From Balanoglossus misakiensis (Eukaryota > Hemichordata), in contig CM082579.2 in NCBI GenBank assembly GCA_040954595.2, positions 14,074,001 to 14,138,000 on the forward strand: a stretch of 64,000 nt of DNA. The letters run 5' to 3'. The stretch's first letter is position 1; each line of letters starts with the position of its first letter. The notes under the pieces are model-generated. The model was not told the origin of the DNA. It saw only the letters and a list, made by a program, of their open reading frames with translations, and did not search any database. The position numbers and the translations under genes are program-made. This document shows, piece by piece, positions 10,698-19,980 of this stretch.

Positions 10698-11340
10698 GCC
10701 CGTGTTGATCGATGCCGAGAAAGTTATAAAACGCAAATTGCGAGAGGCAAAATCTGTGCTTAAACGTAAAAAATGCGTGTCGGACAATCTGTATATACAC
10801 CCACTCTTTGATGAACTTGAGGATGTGACAACAAGGGCCATATTTCGAAACGACAAGCTGTCAAAGGACAAGATTCGTTGGCGTGACGTCGCCGTATTTC
10901 CCATGTTTCAGCGTGATATGACCTACTGGCAGAAGACCTTCTACGCTCGGCTGTCAACATCCCCGTCGTTAAGGTCACCATGGCAAAGCAGCTTTACACA
11001 ACAAATGCCGAGGGAAGTATTTGATGTTTTTCATCAGTTTGCTACTCGGACCGGTTTTGGTATCGACGAGAAGACCTCCAGGGCTATCATAACCTTGACC
11101 TTCACAAGTTCCTCGAAGCTATTGTATGTGATACGGAAAGGTTATTGCTACGAGGGCGCTATCGGTCAGCATACAGAGAATATCCTAGAGAAGAAAGTCC
11201 GTGGAAAGAGGGTAGCTGTTATATGCACACCTGAGAAGCCCTGTGTTGTGAAATATTTTATCAACAGGGAGACTGTTGCTGTTAGATTCAGCTTTGGTGC
11301 CTGGAACAAACATGGAATTCCATTACATCCAGAGAACTGA
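10690..11340 (+). CDS. Transposon-encoded protein of unknown function (216 aa)
   Basis: This is an intact frame starting at an ATG embedded in a YY1-like motif (AAGATGGCGGC), near the left end of the CACTA-like element. The protein begins MAAPV, then a Lys/Arg-rich segment (residues about 11-28, IKRKLREAKSVLKRKK). A mixed region follows with 'RWRDVAVFPMFQRD' and a C-terminal half rich in beta-type hydrophobic alternation (KRVAVICTPEKPCVVKYF; VAVRFSFGAW). No signal peptide, membrane segment or familiar motif is evident. An AATAAA signal at 11469-11474 lies 128 bp after the stop. It is transcribed towards the transposase, so the two genes are convergent. CACTA elements commonly encode a second protein besides the transposase; that this is one is inference. 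It could also be a captured host fragment. Confidence 0.6.
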   Translation: MAAPVLIDAEKVIKRKLREAKSVLKRKKCVSDNLYIHPLFDELEDVTTRAIFRNDKLSKDKIRWRDVAVFPMFQRDMTYWQKTFYARLSTSPSLRSPWQSSFTQQMPREVFDVFHQFATRTGFGIDEKTSRAIITLTFTSSSKLLYVIRKGYCYEGAIGQHTENILEKKVRGKRVAVICTPEKPCVVKYFINRETVAVRFSFGAWNKHGIPLHPEN

Positions 11341-12192
11341 ACCCTATTGATTTTTCACACTGATTCAACCCATCTGACGAACATTTTTTTCCTGATCTGT
11401 GGCACATGTTGTTCAGTGTAGATGTATCAGTCTGTCAAGACAGTTCTCTCACAATTGACATATATTCAAATAAAAAAAGGAAAATTAGAAGACTCAAAAA
11501 TTCATCACTTGTCTTTATTTATCTACATTCAATACAAATGAACAGATAACGTTTACAAAATTTCCTAAACTGTAAAATTCTTTTTTTCCATCATTATTGT
11601 AACATAGATTTTTCATTAGTTTCAGAAAAAAATGTATGTTACCTACAATCAACATTGATAAGTCAATCAAAACTGCTCATCTAACAGTTAACCAGGATTT
11701 CTGGTCTAAATTTAATTAATATTTACAATTAATTCCATGACAAAATTTATAAATATCAAGAATTTGATGAGACTTAATTCTTTATTTTTTCACAAATTCA
11801 TTAAAATTTCGTGCAGGTGCAGAATAAACAACTCCTCAAGAAAAATGTAAAACTTTTCTATCAAGCTTATGTATGTCATACATTTTAATTTTGCAAAGCA
11901 CTGCAATCACTATACGATTAAGGGTTTATTCACAATACTTAATAGTGGTAAGATAAGTTTCAATTTCCCTGTCCCCATACATGCACACATATACAAAATC
12001 CCATAAGAAACATATCATCTCCAGTTCAAAAAGTGTGAATTCATGTGATTTGTGATCTCCATTTTTATTAAATGCAGCTCTCAACTACACATGAGTCTTT
12101 GTAATTCTGTAATGTAATTAATACCATAGTTATCCTTTAATTCTAAAGTAGCACACAGTGACACAATCCACTGTTTCAAATTCAATCATTGT
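11341..12192. other. AT-rich convergent intergenic region of the transposon
   Basis: No ORF of note. It contains AATAAA on the plus strand at 11469-11474, serving the upstream ORF, and AATAAA on the minus strand at 12064-12069, about 124 bp past the transposase stop. The two signals delimit convergent 3' ends. Confidence 0.5.
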
Positions 12193-14433
12193 TCACAGCA
12201 TAAGTTTCTTGAGTTTATTTGATATTTTACCAGTGACAGCTGCTTTTTTTATGTCATCCATAATTGGGTCAACACATATTTCACAGGCAGTCATTGTTTC
12301 ATTTTTCAAATTGCCACACATACAGTAGCCTGCATTCTCATAATATCGACTGGGAATGTATTTTTCTTTTTCTTTAAGCTCAAATTGACCTACATTTGCC
12401 CTTCTATAGTTGTCAGCTTTTGGACTTTTGTTCCTCAGCCAAAAAAGCATCACATATTCGTGTCGAAATATGAGGGCCCACCTATTTTGAGGTGTAGAAT
12501 TTTCACTGAATTCTAGCAGGCGTAGATGCTTTGCCTCTCTGCCTTCCATTGTGTTTAGGCCTAATCCCAGACTGAATTGCTTATAGATACTAGTGGTGTG
12601 TTTTGGGACTACATAACCAATGTGCCACACAGTATTATTGACATTCAGAAACAGGGAATGTAGATTAAAGTACCACCGACACTTATGCCTAAGTACAAGC
12701 AAATCTCCCTCATTTATGTTGAATCGTGAGAATAACAAAGTGATATCTCTAAGCAAGATACCAGTATATGTGTAGAGAGCTAATTGAGCCCGACGCTTTG
12801 GACTGTCTGTATCGCTTCTCAATGCTAATACCAATCCCATGAAATGCCAAGCAAGTTTGCGAGACTCCTCACCAGTGAAGCGATAAACCACATTAATGTT
12901 GGCATTTGACTTGACACTATTTTCATTGAAGTATTTTACAATCTTATTATACAACTTTCCAGCTTTTACTTGATATTTTAGGGCAGACAGGAATTTGTAC
13001 AGATATGACTCGTTAGGTAGATTCTCAATTTTAACTCCATTTTAACGACCCTTTTCCGAAGTGTGGGCAACTGCGTCAATCAGTAATCGTTGGAAGTAGT
13101 ATTGCCATGCATTGTTCTTTAAATGCAATGGCTCAGCCTTGGCACAATCAATAAATCTACCCAACGGTGGTACAAATTCCTGTCTTGACCTCAGACTGGC
13201 TATAAATTGTGTGATTTTGGGTCGCACTGTTTTGGGCTTTCCAGTTTTAATTTTCTTAGTTGACTTCAACTTTTCAACAGCTTCTGCATCTTTAATTCTT
13301 TTCTGATATTTCCATTCATCCCACTTCTGACCTGGGCCAATTTCTGCTCCAATACAATCAATATCATTTTTGGAAACGTTAGCAAATGAGCTGAAATACT
13401 TTGCTGCATTGCTTAGTTCTCCAGACACACTGGCCAATCCCTTCTGATCAAAGGGTAAAAGTGACACCTGAAAAGTTACATCAAGACTGCCAACTTTATA
13501 TTTACGTTTCTCAATACACTCAAGGTCTTTTGACAATGCAATTGCAAATTCAATCATTATGGGGTCATCCTCTTTTATGTTTGCCCCTAATAGGAGAAAA
13601 TTGTGGTCTGGGCTAGCAACACGGTGGGTCACATTCAAGAAACTAACTAGCCATGCAGTGGCCTGTCCATGTTTGCCAAACGGAGCCCCGTCAGCACCTA
13701 TACTGATTTGAAATGAGCCCTCCTGTTTACCGAACCAGTTAAGAATATCAGGCTGTGTTTCCCCCATATTTAAATATAAACTGGCAATCTTAATAAGCAA
13801 CTCCTCAGGGTTTCTTTTTAAGCCGACTTGTTTGCCTTCAGATGATATAATTGGCTCAAGATTTCCAATGTCAAGGTTACTTACATACTGTACAACTTTT
13901 GTGTATGGGAGCAGTCTTGGTATTCTACAGCCAGAATGAATTTCTAATGCTTTCCTAGGATGTTTCAAGTTGGAGAACATCTGAAGTTCACTCTGCCTCA
14001 GACAGTTATATTTTCGTTTGGATAGTACTCCGCCCTCATACATAGTTCTGACACTCCTCACCAAATTGTTCTCACTTTTCTCAAATTTACTGATGTATTT
14101 ATCAAATACTGATGGCATTACTTTTTTACTGATTTGGGGAGAGGTTCTGAAGTATGTTTTCATTTGGTCAGGAGTGGCAGAATTAACAAGAGTATACCAC
14201 AAACCATCAAGTGCTGCTTTTGGTGGATGTAGTACATTCGGTTTATTTATACCTTTGGCTGGGCTTACATCTGTAGTTGCTACATGAATATTTATGGCTG
14301 CTGATAAGGTTTCACACCTACGTTCATACTGTTGACGTCGCGACAGCTTCAAAGATTCACTATTATCTGCACATACTTCAGTGTTCTTGTGGACCCATTT
14401 AGAGCGTTTCACATTAACATCATCAACAGGAAT
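12193..14433 (-). pseudogene. CACTA/EnSpm-like transposase, broken by one in-frame stop
   Basis: Read on the minus strand, a frame runs from 14433 to a TAA at 13044-13042 (456 codons from the GTG at 14412). It continues in the same phase for 29 codons and then through a further 253 codons to 12193. One nonsense codon thus splits a protein of about 740 residues. Motifs resemble TNP2-type transposases: 'IGADGAPFGKHGQATAW' (Asp241), 'LLPFDQKGLASVSGE' (Asp322) and 'DCAKAEPLHLKNNAW' (Glu427), which are candidate DDE catalytic residues. The C-terminal half has 'FSLGLGLNTMEGREAKHLRL' and a Cys cluster (C-x-C ... C-x2-C) near the end. Upstream, 'ctttcag' just before 14433 looks like a splice acceptor, so the first exon is probably missing from this span. 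A minus-strand AATAAA follows the stop. Family assignment rests on motif resemblance plus the CACTA termini. Confidence 0.7.
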
Positions 14434-14786
14434 CTGAAAGATTAAGTGTGTGATAAATATATACTAATTAGAATATAATCATTATATATAAAATAAAATC
14501 TTCTTACAAGTTAATCATTAATTTAAATGTCCTTGATAAGAAATACACACGTGTAGCCTGTATTTTTCTGACAACTTCTGCAATAAAAATCCTAAAAAAT
14601 ATATATAGTTTGTTGGAAAACCTAGATGTTTTGCATCAAAGCTGAACCCATTTTGTTATCATTGTTTACACAGGATCATGTGACATGAAGTTCAAAAAGC
14701 GAATTTGGGCTAAAATTTGAAGAGGATTTATACAAATCTGAGATTTTTAAAATTATGACTAAGTCTATTTATCTGATGTAGCTTAC

Positions 14787-14876
14787 CTTTCTCTTATTAT
14801 TCTTTGTAGCTAAGATCTCACAAATCTTACTGTTCTTCTTCTCTAGTCTAGCTGGGTTGAGGATCTTTTTACTAGT
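14787..14876 (-). CDS. Candidate upstream exon of the transposase
   Basis: On the minus strand about 30 codons open in phase with the acceptor at 14433. They encode a charged segment including 'ILNPARLEKKNSKICEIL' and end at AAAG followed by GTAAGC, a good splice donor at 14787/14786. Joining across the roughly 350-bp AT-rich gap would keep the frame. Its own frame is closed just upstream by a TAG, while the neighbouring 138-codon frame (14843-15242) ends here in the other phase. A one-base frameshift or another intron between them is possible. This is inference from splice-like signals only. Confidence 0.35.
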
Positions 14877-15242
14877 CTCCTAGCTGCACTCAACTTATTC
14901 AACTTATCCTGAATTATGCTTTCTTCCTCATCTCTCTTTCTCTTTCTCTGTCTACACCACTCTCCTAAGTTAAACCTGTGTTTAGTCTGTCCTCTCTTTG
15001 TTCTAACTACCAATAGGTTGTTGGCCACGCTCCCAGACAAAGATCTAGTCTTCAATTTCTCCTGATATAGTTGTTGCAAACACTTCTCTTCAGCTACCTG
15101 TCCCGCTATCTTTTGGTCCTTTGCCCACTGGCCTATGTTGAAGTAACTTTTCCCTTTTCTATTCGGCATAACAATAGACAAACTTTTAAGAAGTGCGCTA
15201 CTCCTGTTGAATAGTTTGCCCCACATGGCTCTAAATCTATAC
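14843..15242 (-). CDS. Small transposon ORF with a duplicated FNxGxW motif
   Basis: A minus-strand open frame upstream of the transposase. It lies just after a splice-acceptor-like 'ttttcag' (15243-15249). A plausible ATG start reads MWGKLFNRS. The protein is highly basic and contains two related segments, 'SYFNIGQWAKDQK' and 'HRFNLGEWCRQRK', each followed by a Glu/Lys-rich helix-like stretch. This suggests an internal duplication of about 45 residues. It may be the N-terminal, DNA-binding part of the transposase (joined by splicing or separated by a frameshift near 14880) or a separate accessory protein. No known domain is recognised. Confidence 0.4.
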
Positions 15243-16075
15243 CTGAAAAGGGTGAACAAGAGAAATATCTTTACAATAATTATCTATCCGAGGGAAGCAA
15301 AAACAAAACACCTGCTCATTATACTTCCTCCAGAAATTGAGGTCAAAGGTGACATAGAAAGAATGTGGGTAACCTTACCATAACAATCTCGCCCGTTCAT
15401 TTTTTTCTTATTTCGTTTTCACCCTCGAATTTCCAGCGAATTATATCAAGAATATATTTTAGCACAAACTATTGGTTTCTGATTTTTCAGTTACGGTCTT
15501 ATTTTCTGTCAATTCTATGAACAATATCACCATGTCGCTGAAAATTCGAAGCGCCGCCATTACAATCAATGTAACCCGTGCTGCTGCCAAGGAACACACA
15601 GGGTCGTATATTTTCGCTTGGTATGATTTCGTCATATTGCTTGTAGCAGCATTTTAAACATGGAATCCTATGTTTACGTATAAAAGACTAAATTCGTATG
15701 GTTTTCAAATTGAAAAAAACAATTCTGTGAAGCTGAATCGTTGTAATTTTTAGTGTTTGTTTATGGTTGCTTAGGACGGCTTCTGCTATAGCAACGGCCA
15801 GGGACTGTCAGCGGGTGATCAAAATGTTCAAGTTATTTGGCTGATACACATAAATAACACAGCAGAATCGCAACTTTATTTCATATTGTCTCTGACATCT
15901 TGCTAATTTTACTAAACAAAACTTGGAATAAAGCAATATTACTCACCGAATTATGCTGTGCATCGACAGCTGTGTTCGATCGCGAACGCCATTACTGTGT
16001 CTAATTAAATATTCATGAGCTTCATAGGCTGCCACGGAAATACTGCCCATAGGTGGCGTCGTTCAAGCTGTAGTG
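15243..16075. other. Right end of the CACTA-like transposon, 5' side of the transposase
   Basis: No clear gene. On the minus strand an ATGGCGGC (15553-15560) resembles the YY1 core seen at the other end, followed by a short open frame of 31 codons. A splice-donor-like ATGGTAAGG sits at about 15373-15381. The promoter of the minus-strand transposase is expected here but is not identifiable with confidence. The segment ends with the TAGTG terminus at 16071-16075. Confidence 0.35.
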
Positions 16076-16078
16076 ACA
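16076..16078. other. Target site duplication ACA, right copy
   Basis: ACA directly follows the TAGTG terminus of the inserted transposon and matches 10603-10605. Confidence 0.75.
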
Positions 16079-17230
16079 GGTGGTGGTTCCCAGAGTGTAT
16101 CGTAACCAGGTGATGAGACTAGCCCATGAATCAGTGCTGGGTGGTCACCACGGAACTCACAAGACCACAGACAAGATCCTCAGCAACTTCGTTTGGCCTG
16201 GGCTAACATCAGATGTTTCCCGTTACTGTCAGTCCTGTGATTCATGTCAACGGACACAACCAAAGGGACGGGTGACCAAGGTACCACTTGGAAGTATGCC
16301 ACTAATAGATATCCCTTTCCTACGTATTGCAGTAGACCTGGTTGGCCCTATTCATCCATGCACTGAACGCAAGAATAGGTACATACTTACTGTTGTTGAT
16401 TATGCAACACGCTATCCGGAGGCTGTTGCATTGACTAACATTGATACCAAGACTGTTGCAGAGGCGCTCCTGGACATCTACTCAAGAGTGGGGTGTCCAC
16501 GTGAAATTCTGACAGATCAAGGAACTCAATTTACATCAGATGTGATGCGTGAGGTCAGCCGGCTTTTGTCTATAAAGCAGAAGACTACCACCCCATACCA
16601 CCCAGCATTCAATGGTCTAGTGGAACGGTTCAATGGTACATTGAAACTCATGCTCAGGAAGATGTGTGAGGAACGTCCAACATATTGGGATCGTTATCTG
16701 AATGCTTTACTATTTGCCTACAGAGAAACGCCTCAATCGAGCACAGGATTCTCTCCGTTTGAGTTACTTTATGGGAGGAGTGTGCGTGGTCCAATGGCTA
16801 TCTTGAAAGAACTATGGACTGGAGAGATCAGTGAACCAGAAACCAAAACGACTTATCAATACATCCTTGATCTTCAAAAGAAATTAAAGAAGGCATGCGA
16901 TTTAGCAAGACAAGAACTGAAGATATCACAAGGCAAATACAAGTCCTACTACAATAGAAAGGCCAAATGGAGGAAGTTCAACAAAGGTGACGAGGTGTTA
17001 TTGCTACTACCTACTGACCATAATAAACTACTTATGCACTGGAAGGGTCCTTTTCCAGTGGTGGAGAAAGCGAGCAATATGGATTACAAGATTGACTTTG
17101 GTCATAGGGTGAAAACATTCCATGCCAACCTGTTGAAGAGGTACTATCGAAGAACTGATCAGCTAGATGAAGTATCAGCTGGACTTCTTGAGATTGTGTG
17201 TGTATCTGTGATAGATGAGCAGAGTTATGA
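16079..17230 (+). CDS. int: Integrase of Gmr1-like Ty3/gypsy retrotransposon (pol resumes)
   Basis: The pol frame resumes right after the transposon in the same phase as 10605. Numbering from 16080: an HHCC zinc-binding domain (His16, His24, and the Cys53/Cys56 pair in 'CQSCDSCQ'). The DDE core has Asp86 ('IAVDLVGPI'), Asp146 ('LTDQGTQF') and Glu182 ('NGLVERFNG'), that is D-35-E. A GPY/F-type C-terminal module is at about 320-355 ('WKGPFPVV' to 'FHANLLKRYY'). Integrase inserts element cDNA into the host chromosome. All catalytic residues are present. The frame runs on, without a stop, into reverse transcriptase, so integrase precedes RT. That order is unlike standard Ty3/gypsy (RT-RNaseH-integrase) but known for the Gmr1 group of deuterostomes. 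Confidence 0.88.
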
Positions 17231-18084
17231 ATCTTCAGAAGTACAAGAGAACACAGGGGTTAAAGTAAACGATGACTTACTGCGGGTTCCTGCATTCAAG
17301 CAGAAAGAATTTGCTGCAGATGTGAATGTATGTGACAACTTGTCAGACATACAGGAGCAAGTGGTGAGGAGGTTGCTGATCAATTACAAAAATATGTTAA
17401 CTGATATTCGTGGTAACACCAACCTGGGTTTCCATGACATCAAGTTGATGGATCCAACACCAGTATGCAGTAGGCCATACCCCATCCCTCATGCACTCCG
17501 TGAAGCAGTGAAAGATGAAGTCAAAACGATGATTAAGATGGGAGTAGCTGAACCTTCAGAGAGTCCATATGCTGTTCCACTGGTAATGGTGAAGAAATCT
17601 GATGGGTCCAATCGTTGTTGTGTTGACATGAGAAAGCTCAATCGCATAACAGTGTTTGATGCAGAGCCTACACCAGACCTGAGTGAGCTTTTTGCTTTTT
17701 GCTAAGTTATCCAAGGATCACTATTTCACTAAAGTAGATCTCAGCAAAGAATATTGGCAAGTCCCGTTGACTGATAATTCTAAACAATTGACGGCATTTA
17801 TCACGCATGATGGGCTATACCAATTTATCAAAATGCCTTTCGGACTTGTAAATAGTGCTGCGACTTTTAGCAGAATTATGAGAAGATTGTTAAGAGATAT
17901 GAAGAACGTAGACAACTATATCGATCACATACTGATCCACACTGCATCATGGGAAGAACATATCAAGACAATTACAGATTTGATGAGCAGACTACGAAAG
18001 GCAAAGTTAACAGCTAGACCAACTAAGTGTTATGTGGGTTATGAGCAGATCGATTTCCTGGGTCATGTGGTTGGTCATGGTGAA
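17231..18084 (+). pseudogene. pol: Reverse transcriptase, frameshifted and truncated
   Basis: RT begins in the integrase frame ('FHDIKLMDPTPVCSRPYPIP', 'MGVAEPSESPYAVPLVMVKK', 'VDMRKLNRITVFDAEP'). It is shifted near 17690-17703 by what reads as a tandem duplication of 7 bases (gagctttttgctttttgcta). RT homology continues in the next frame with 'FTKVDLSKEYWQVPL' (first catalytic Asp), 'MPFGLVNSAATFSRIM' and 'IDFLGHVVGHGE'. The YxDD box reads Tyr-Ile-Asp-His (17917-17928), so one of the paired catalytic aspartates is lost. Homology ends at about 18084; RNase H, polypurine tract and 3' LTR are absent. The copy cannot be active. Confidence 0.85.
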
Positions 18085-18445
18085 CTAGTCCTGTTTCAAA
18101 ATGACCTACATTACAGGTCGTATGCACACGTATTACATGTTCTGATTGGTTTATCCACTTCTCTATGGTCCACTTGCGGCTCGCTGATTGGAGGGACCTT
18201 ATGTGTTAGGTCTTATTACTATGTATTATTCACCAGACCTTGTAGGTTAGGTCTTATTACAATGCATTATTCACTTTACAGCTCCCTGATTGGTTAATGT
18301 GTAGGTCTGGTCCTCCAGTGTTCACTGCCTCATTATGCAGGACCTTGTAGGTTAGGTCTTATTAATATGTATTTATTCACCATACAGCTCCCTGATTGGT
18401 TAACGTGTCAGTCTGGTCCCCCCCAGTGTTCACTGCCTCATTGTG
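18085..18445 (+). repeat. Tandem repeat at the retrotransposon truncation point
   Basis: From about 18195 a unit containing 'gttaggtcttatta', 'tgtattattcac', 'agctccctgattggttaa' and 'tccagtgttcactgcctcat' is repeated two to three times with a spacing near 120 bp (two clear copies at about 18238-18340 and 18346-18445). The shift from RT homology to this sequence at about 18084 marks the truncation. It is non-coding, although an open frame runs into it. Confidence 0.6.
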
Positions 18446-19971
18446 AAATGTCCCATGTGCTTCCTGGCTAGCATTGTGGTAACATATTATTCGGGGTGTC
18501 CGCAGATCGTTCATTGATTTTCTGAGAAATAGCCTAACTGATACTATCTCCAACATAAACCGCACCCTGGAAAGATTAAATGATCTTTTAGGTGGACTTT
18601 GAAAATCTGATTAACTCATCTAAGCATTTTAGCTAAGTTGTATATTTTTTTAATTATAATCATACAAAATACTTAAAAAATAAAAACAATGTTCAGTTTT
18701 AATACCCACTGATGAGGGGAAACATCAGTTTCAAATTCTTTTCATGGGAGCGCTTGAGCAGAGTTATGAGTTTTGCTCTGTGAAAGAAAATGGGGGGATT
18801 TCAAAATTTTGGCAGTTCGGAAGGGGGATTTCAAAATATTTCGGGTTGTGAAAGGGGGGGGGGCATGTGAAAATTAGCGGTAAAAGATGAATCCCCCCCC
18901 CCTCCAGAGGTGTTTGTGAATGCAGCCTAAGAAAGAAAAAATGTGAAATGGGTCAAATATGGGCCGGACGTGCCCATTCAACTCAATTTACTTTTGTTTG
19001 CTTTAAGTAGGAATTGATCACAGCTATATTTATTTTGGACACCTGAGCGACAAGAAAACAATCTGATTCTACATTTTAAAAAGCGTCATTGGAAAAGCAC
19101 TGCAATTTTGTTTCTTGCTTTAAAAAAGTTTGGGGTGGCATGTAATAATTAAGGTGTGTCTAAATTACTAATTTGGTGCACCTCAAAGCCCTTAGCCAAT
19201 GTAAATTATATCCTGCATTGTATTCATGAAGGATATCCTCCCGCGAGGTCAATGCCATTCAATGTCAAACAGTCTCAACAAAGACCATTGGACACTCATA
19301 GCCGTTTTGTATGAAAGTGACTGGAGTACGAGATGAGTTTCATGACAACAACAAATCATGCTCAGTCTCGCTGCAGGGTCTATAATTTCAATAACGGCTA
19401 GACGCTGGACACTATCTTAGGTAACACTTTAGGGTCATAGTGCTGGAACGACATGTTTAAACAGGTCGTTCCGGCACTCTGACCCTTTCGGCCCCAGTCG
19501 TTTCAGCCCCCATTTTCCACGACCCAAGTCGTTACAGCCCGGACAGTAACACCCCAAACATTTCAACACTTATCAGGGAAGACCTTAGCCCAACTATTAA
19601 AACTTGGCTTGAACCTACTTAAGTTCTCCGCATGAAATATGAGCGAGCGTTGTCAGAGGACGACCGCTACGCACACTTTGGGCGTGACCGAATCAAACAG
19701 AATTGAATATTCTATATTCGGAAAAAACACCTTATCTCCGTTTTGCCGTTGACAAACCGATTTCTGTCATGACAGTTACTCCCGGGGACTGTGACAGACC
19801 ATATACAGACAGTAGAGGCCGCGCGCTGGGGGTCTACACAAGTCACTACAGCTGATGTAAGCAAGTACAACATGCTTTGCTTGCAGGAATGTTCCATTTT
19901 CAATAGAGGGGTGTGTATATTCAGAGGGAATGTCAGTCGGGGCCCTGGCTGGCAACATGCGGCGTATATAT
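18446..19971. other. Non-coding region with G/C homopolymers and a hairpin
   Basis: No gene recognised. At 18795-18905 two copies of 'gggggatttcaaaat' are followed by runs of about ten G and then ten or more C. A perfect-looking hairpin lies at 19432-19485, and short 'agtcgtt-cagccc' repeats follow it at about 19495-19540. Confidence 0.4.
19432..19485. repeat. Inverted repeat (hairpin)
   Basis: 'gggtcatagtgctggaacga' and 'tcgttccggcactctgaccc' are complementary with three mismatches, separated by a short loop containing the palindrome tgtttaaaca. Function unknown. It may be a remnant of a small foldback element. Confidence 0.65.
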
Positions 19972-19980
19972 TGACAATCT

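Larger units (their letters stand above)
10606..16075 (-). mobile_element. CACTA/EnSpm-like DNA transposon inserted in the retrotransposon
   Basis: A 5,470-bp element begins CACTGCGGG and ends CTGTAGTG, so the termini read CACTG and, on the other strand, CACTA. It is flanked on both sides by ACA. Subterminal sequence is partly shared in inverse orientation (GGGCAGTATT-CCG at 10634-10648 against the complement of CGGAAATACTGCCC at 16035-16048). Removing the insert and one ACA restores an uninterrupted reading phase in the retrotransposon, which fixes the boundaries independently of the termini. Cargo: a plus-strand ORF (10690-11340) and, on the minus strand, a transposase (12193-14433) and a small upstream ORF (14843-15242). 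The two sides converge on AT-rich sequence at 11341-12192, with facing AATAAA signals. Strand is given as that of the transposase. Confidence 0.8.
7431..18084 (+). mobile_element. Gmr1-like LTR retrotransposon, 3'-truncated and interrupted
   Basis: Order of parts: LTR end, tRNA-Pro primer site, gag, protease, (transposon insertion 10606-16075), integrase, partial reverse transcriptase. Without the insertion about 5.2 kb remains. The integrase-before-RT order and gypsy-type sequence of every domain identify the Gmr1 group. The element is inactive: gag frameshifts, RT frameshift, YIDH box, and loss of everything 3' of about 18084. The left boundary is uncertain. Confidence 0.75.

Noticed and set aside
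10606-10708. Continuation of the retrotransposon polyprotein
   Set aside because: The open frame runs by chance past 10605 into transposon sequence; the real pol continues at 16076.
15472-15657. A 61-codon plus-strand frame near the right transposon end
   Set aside because: It is short, has no motif, and lies on the strand opposite to the transposase in the presumed promoter region.
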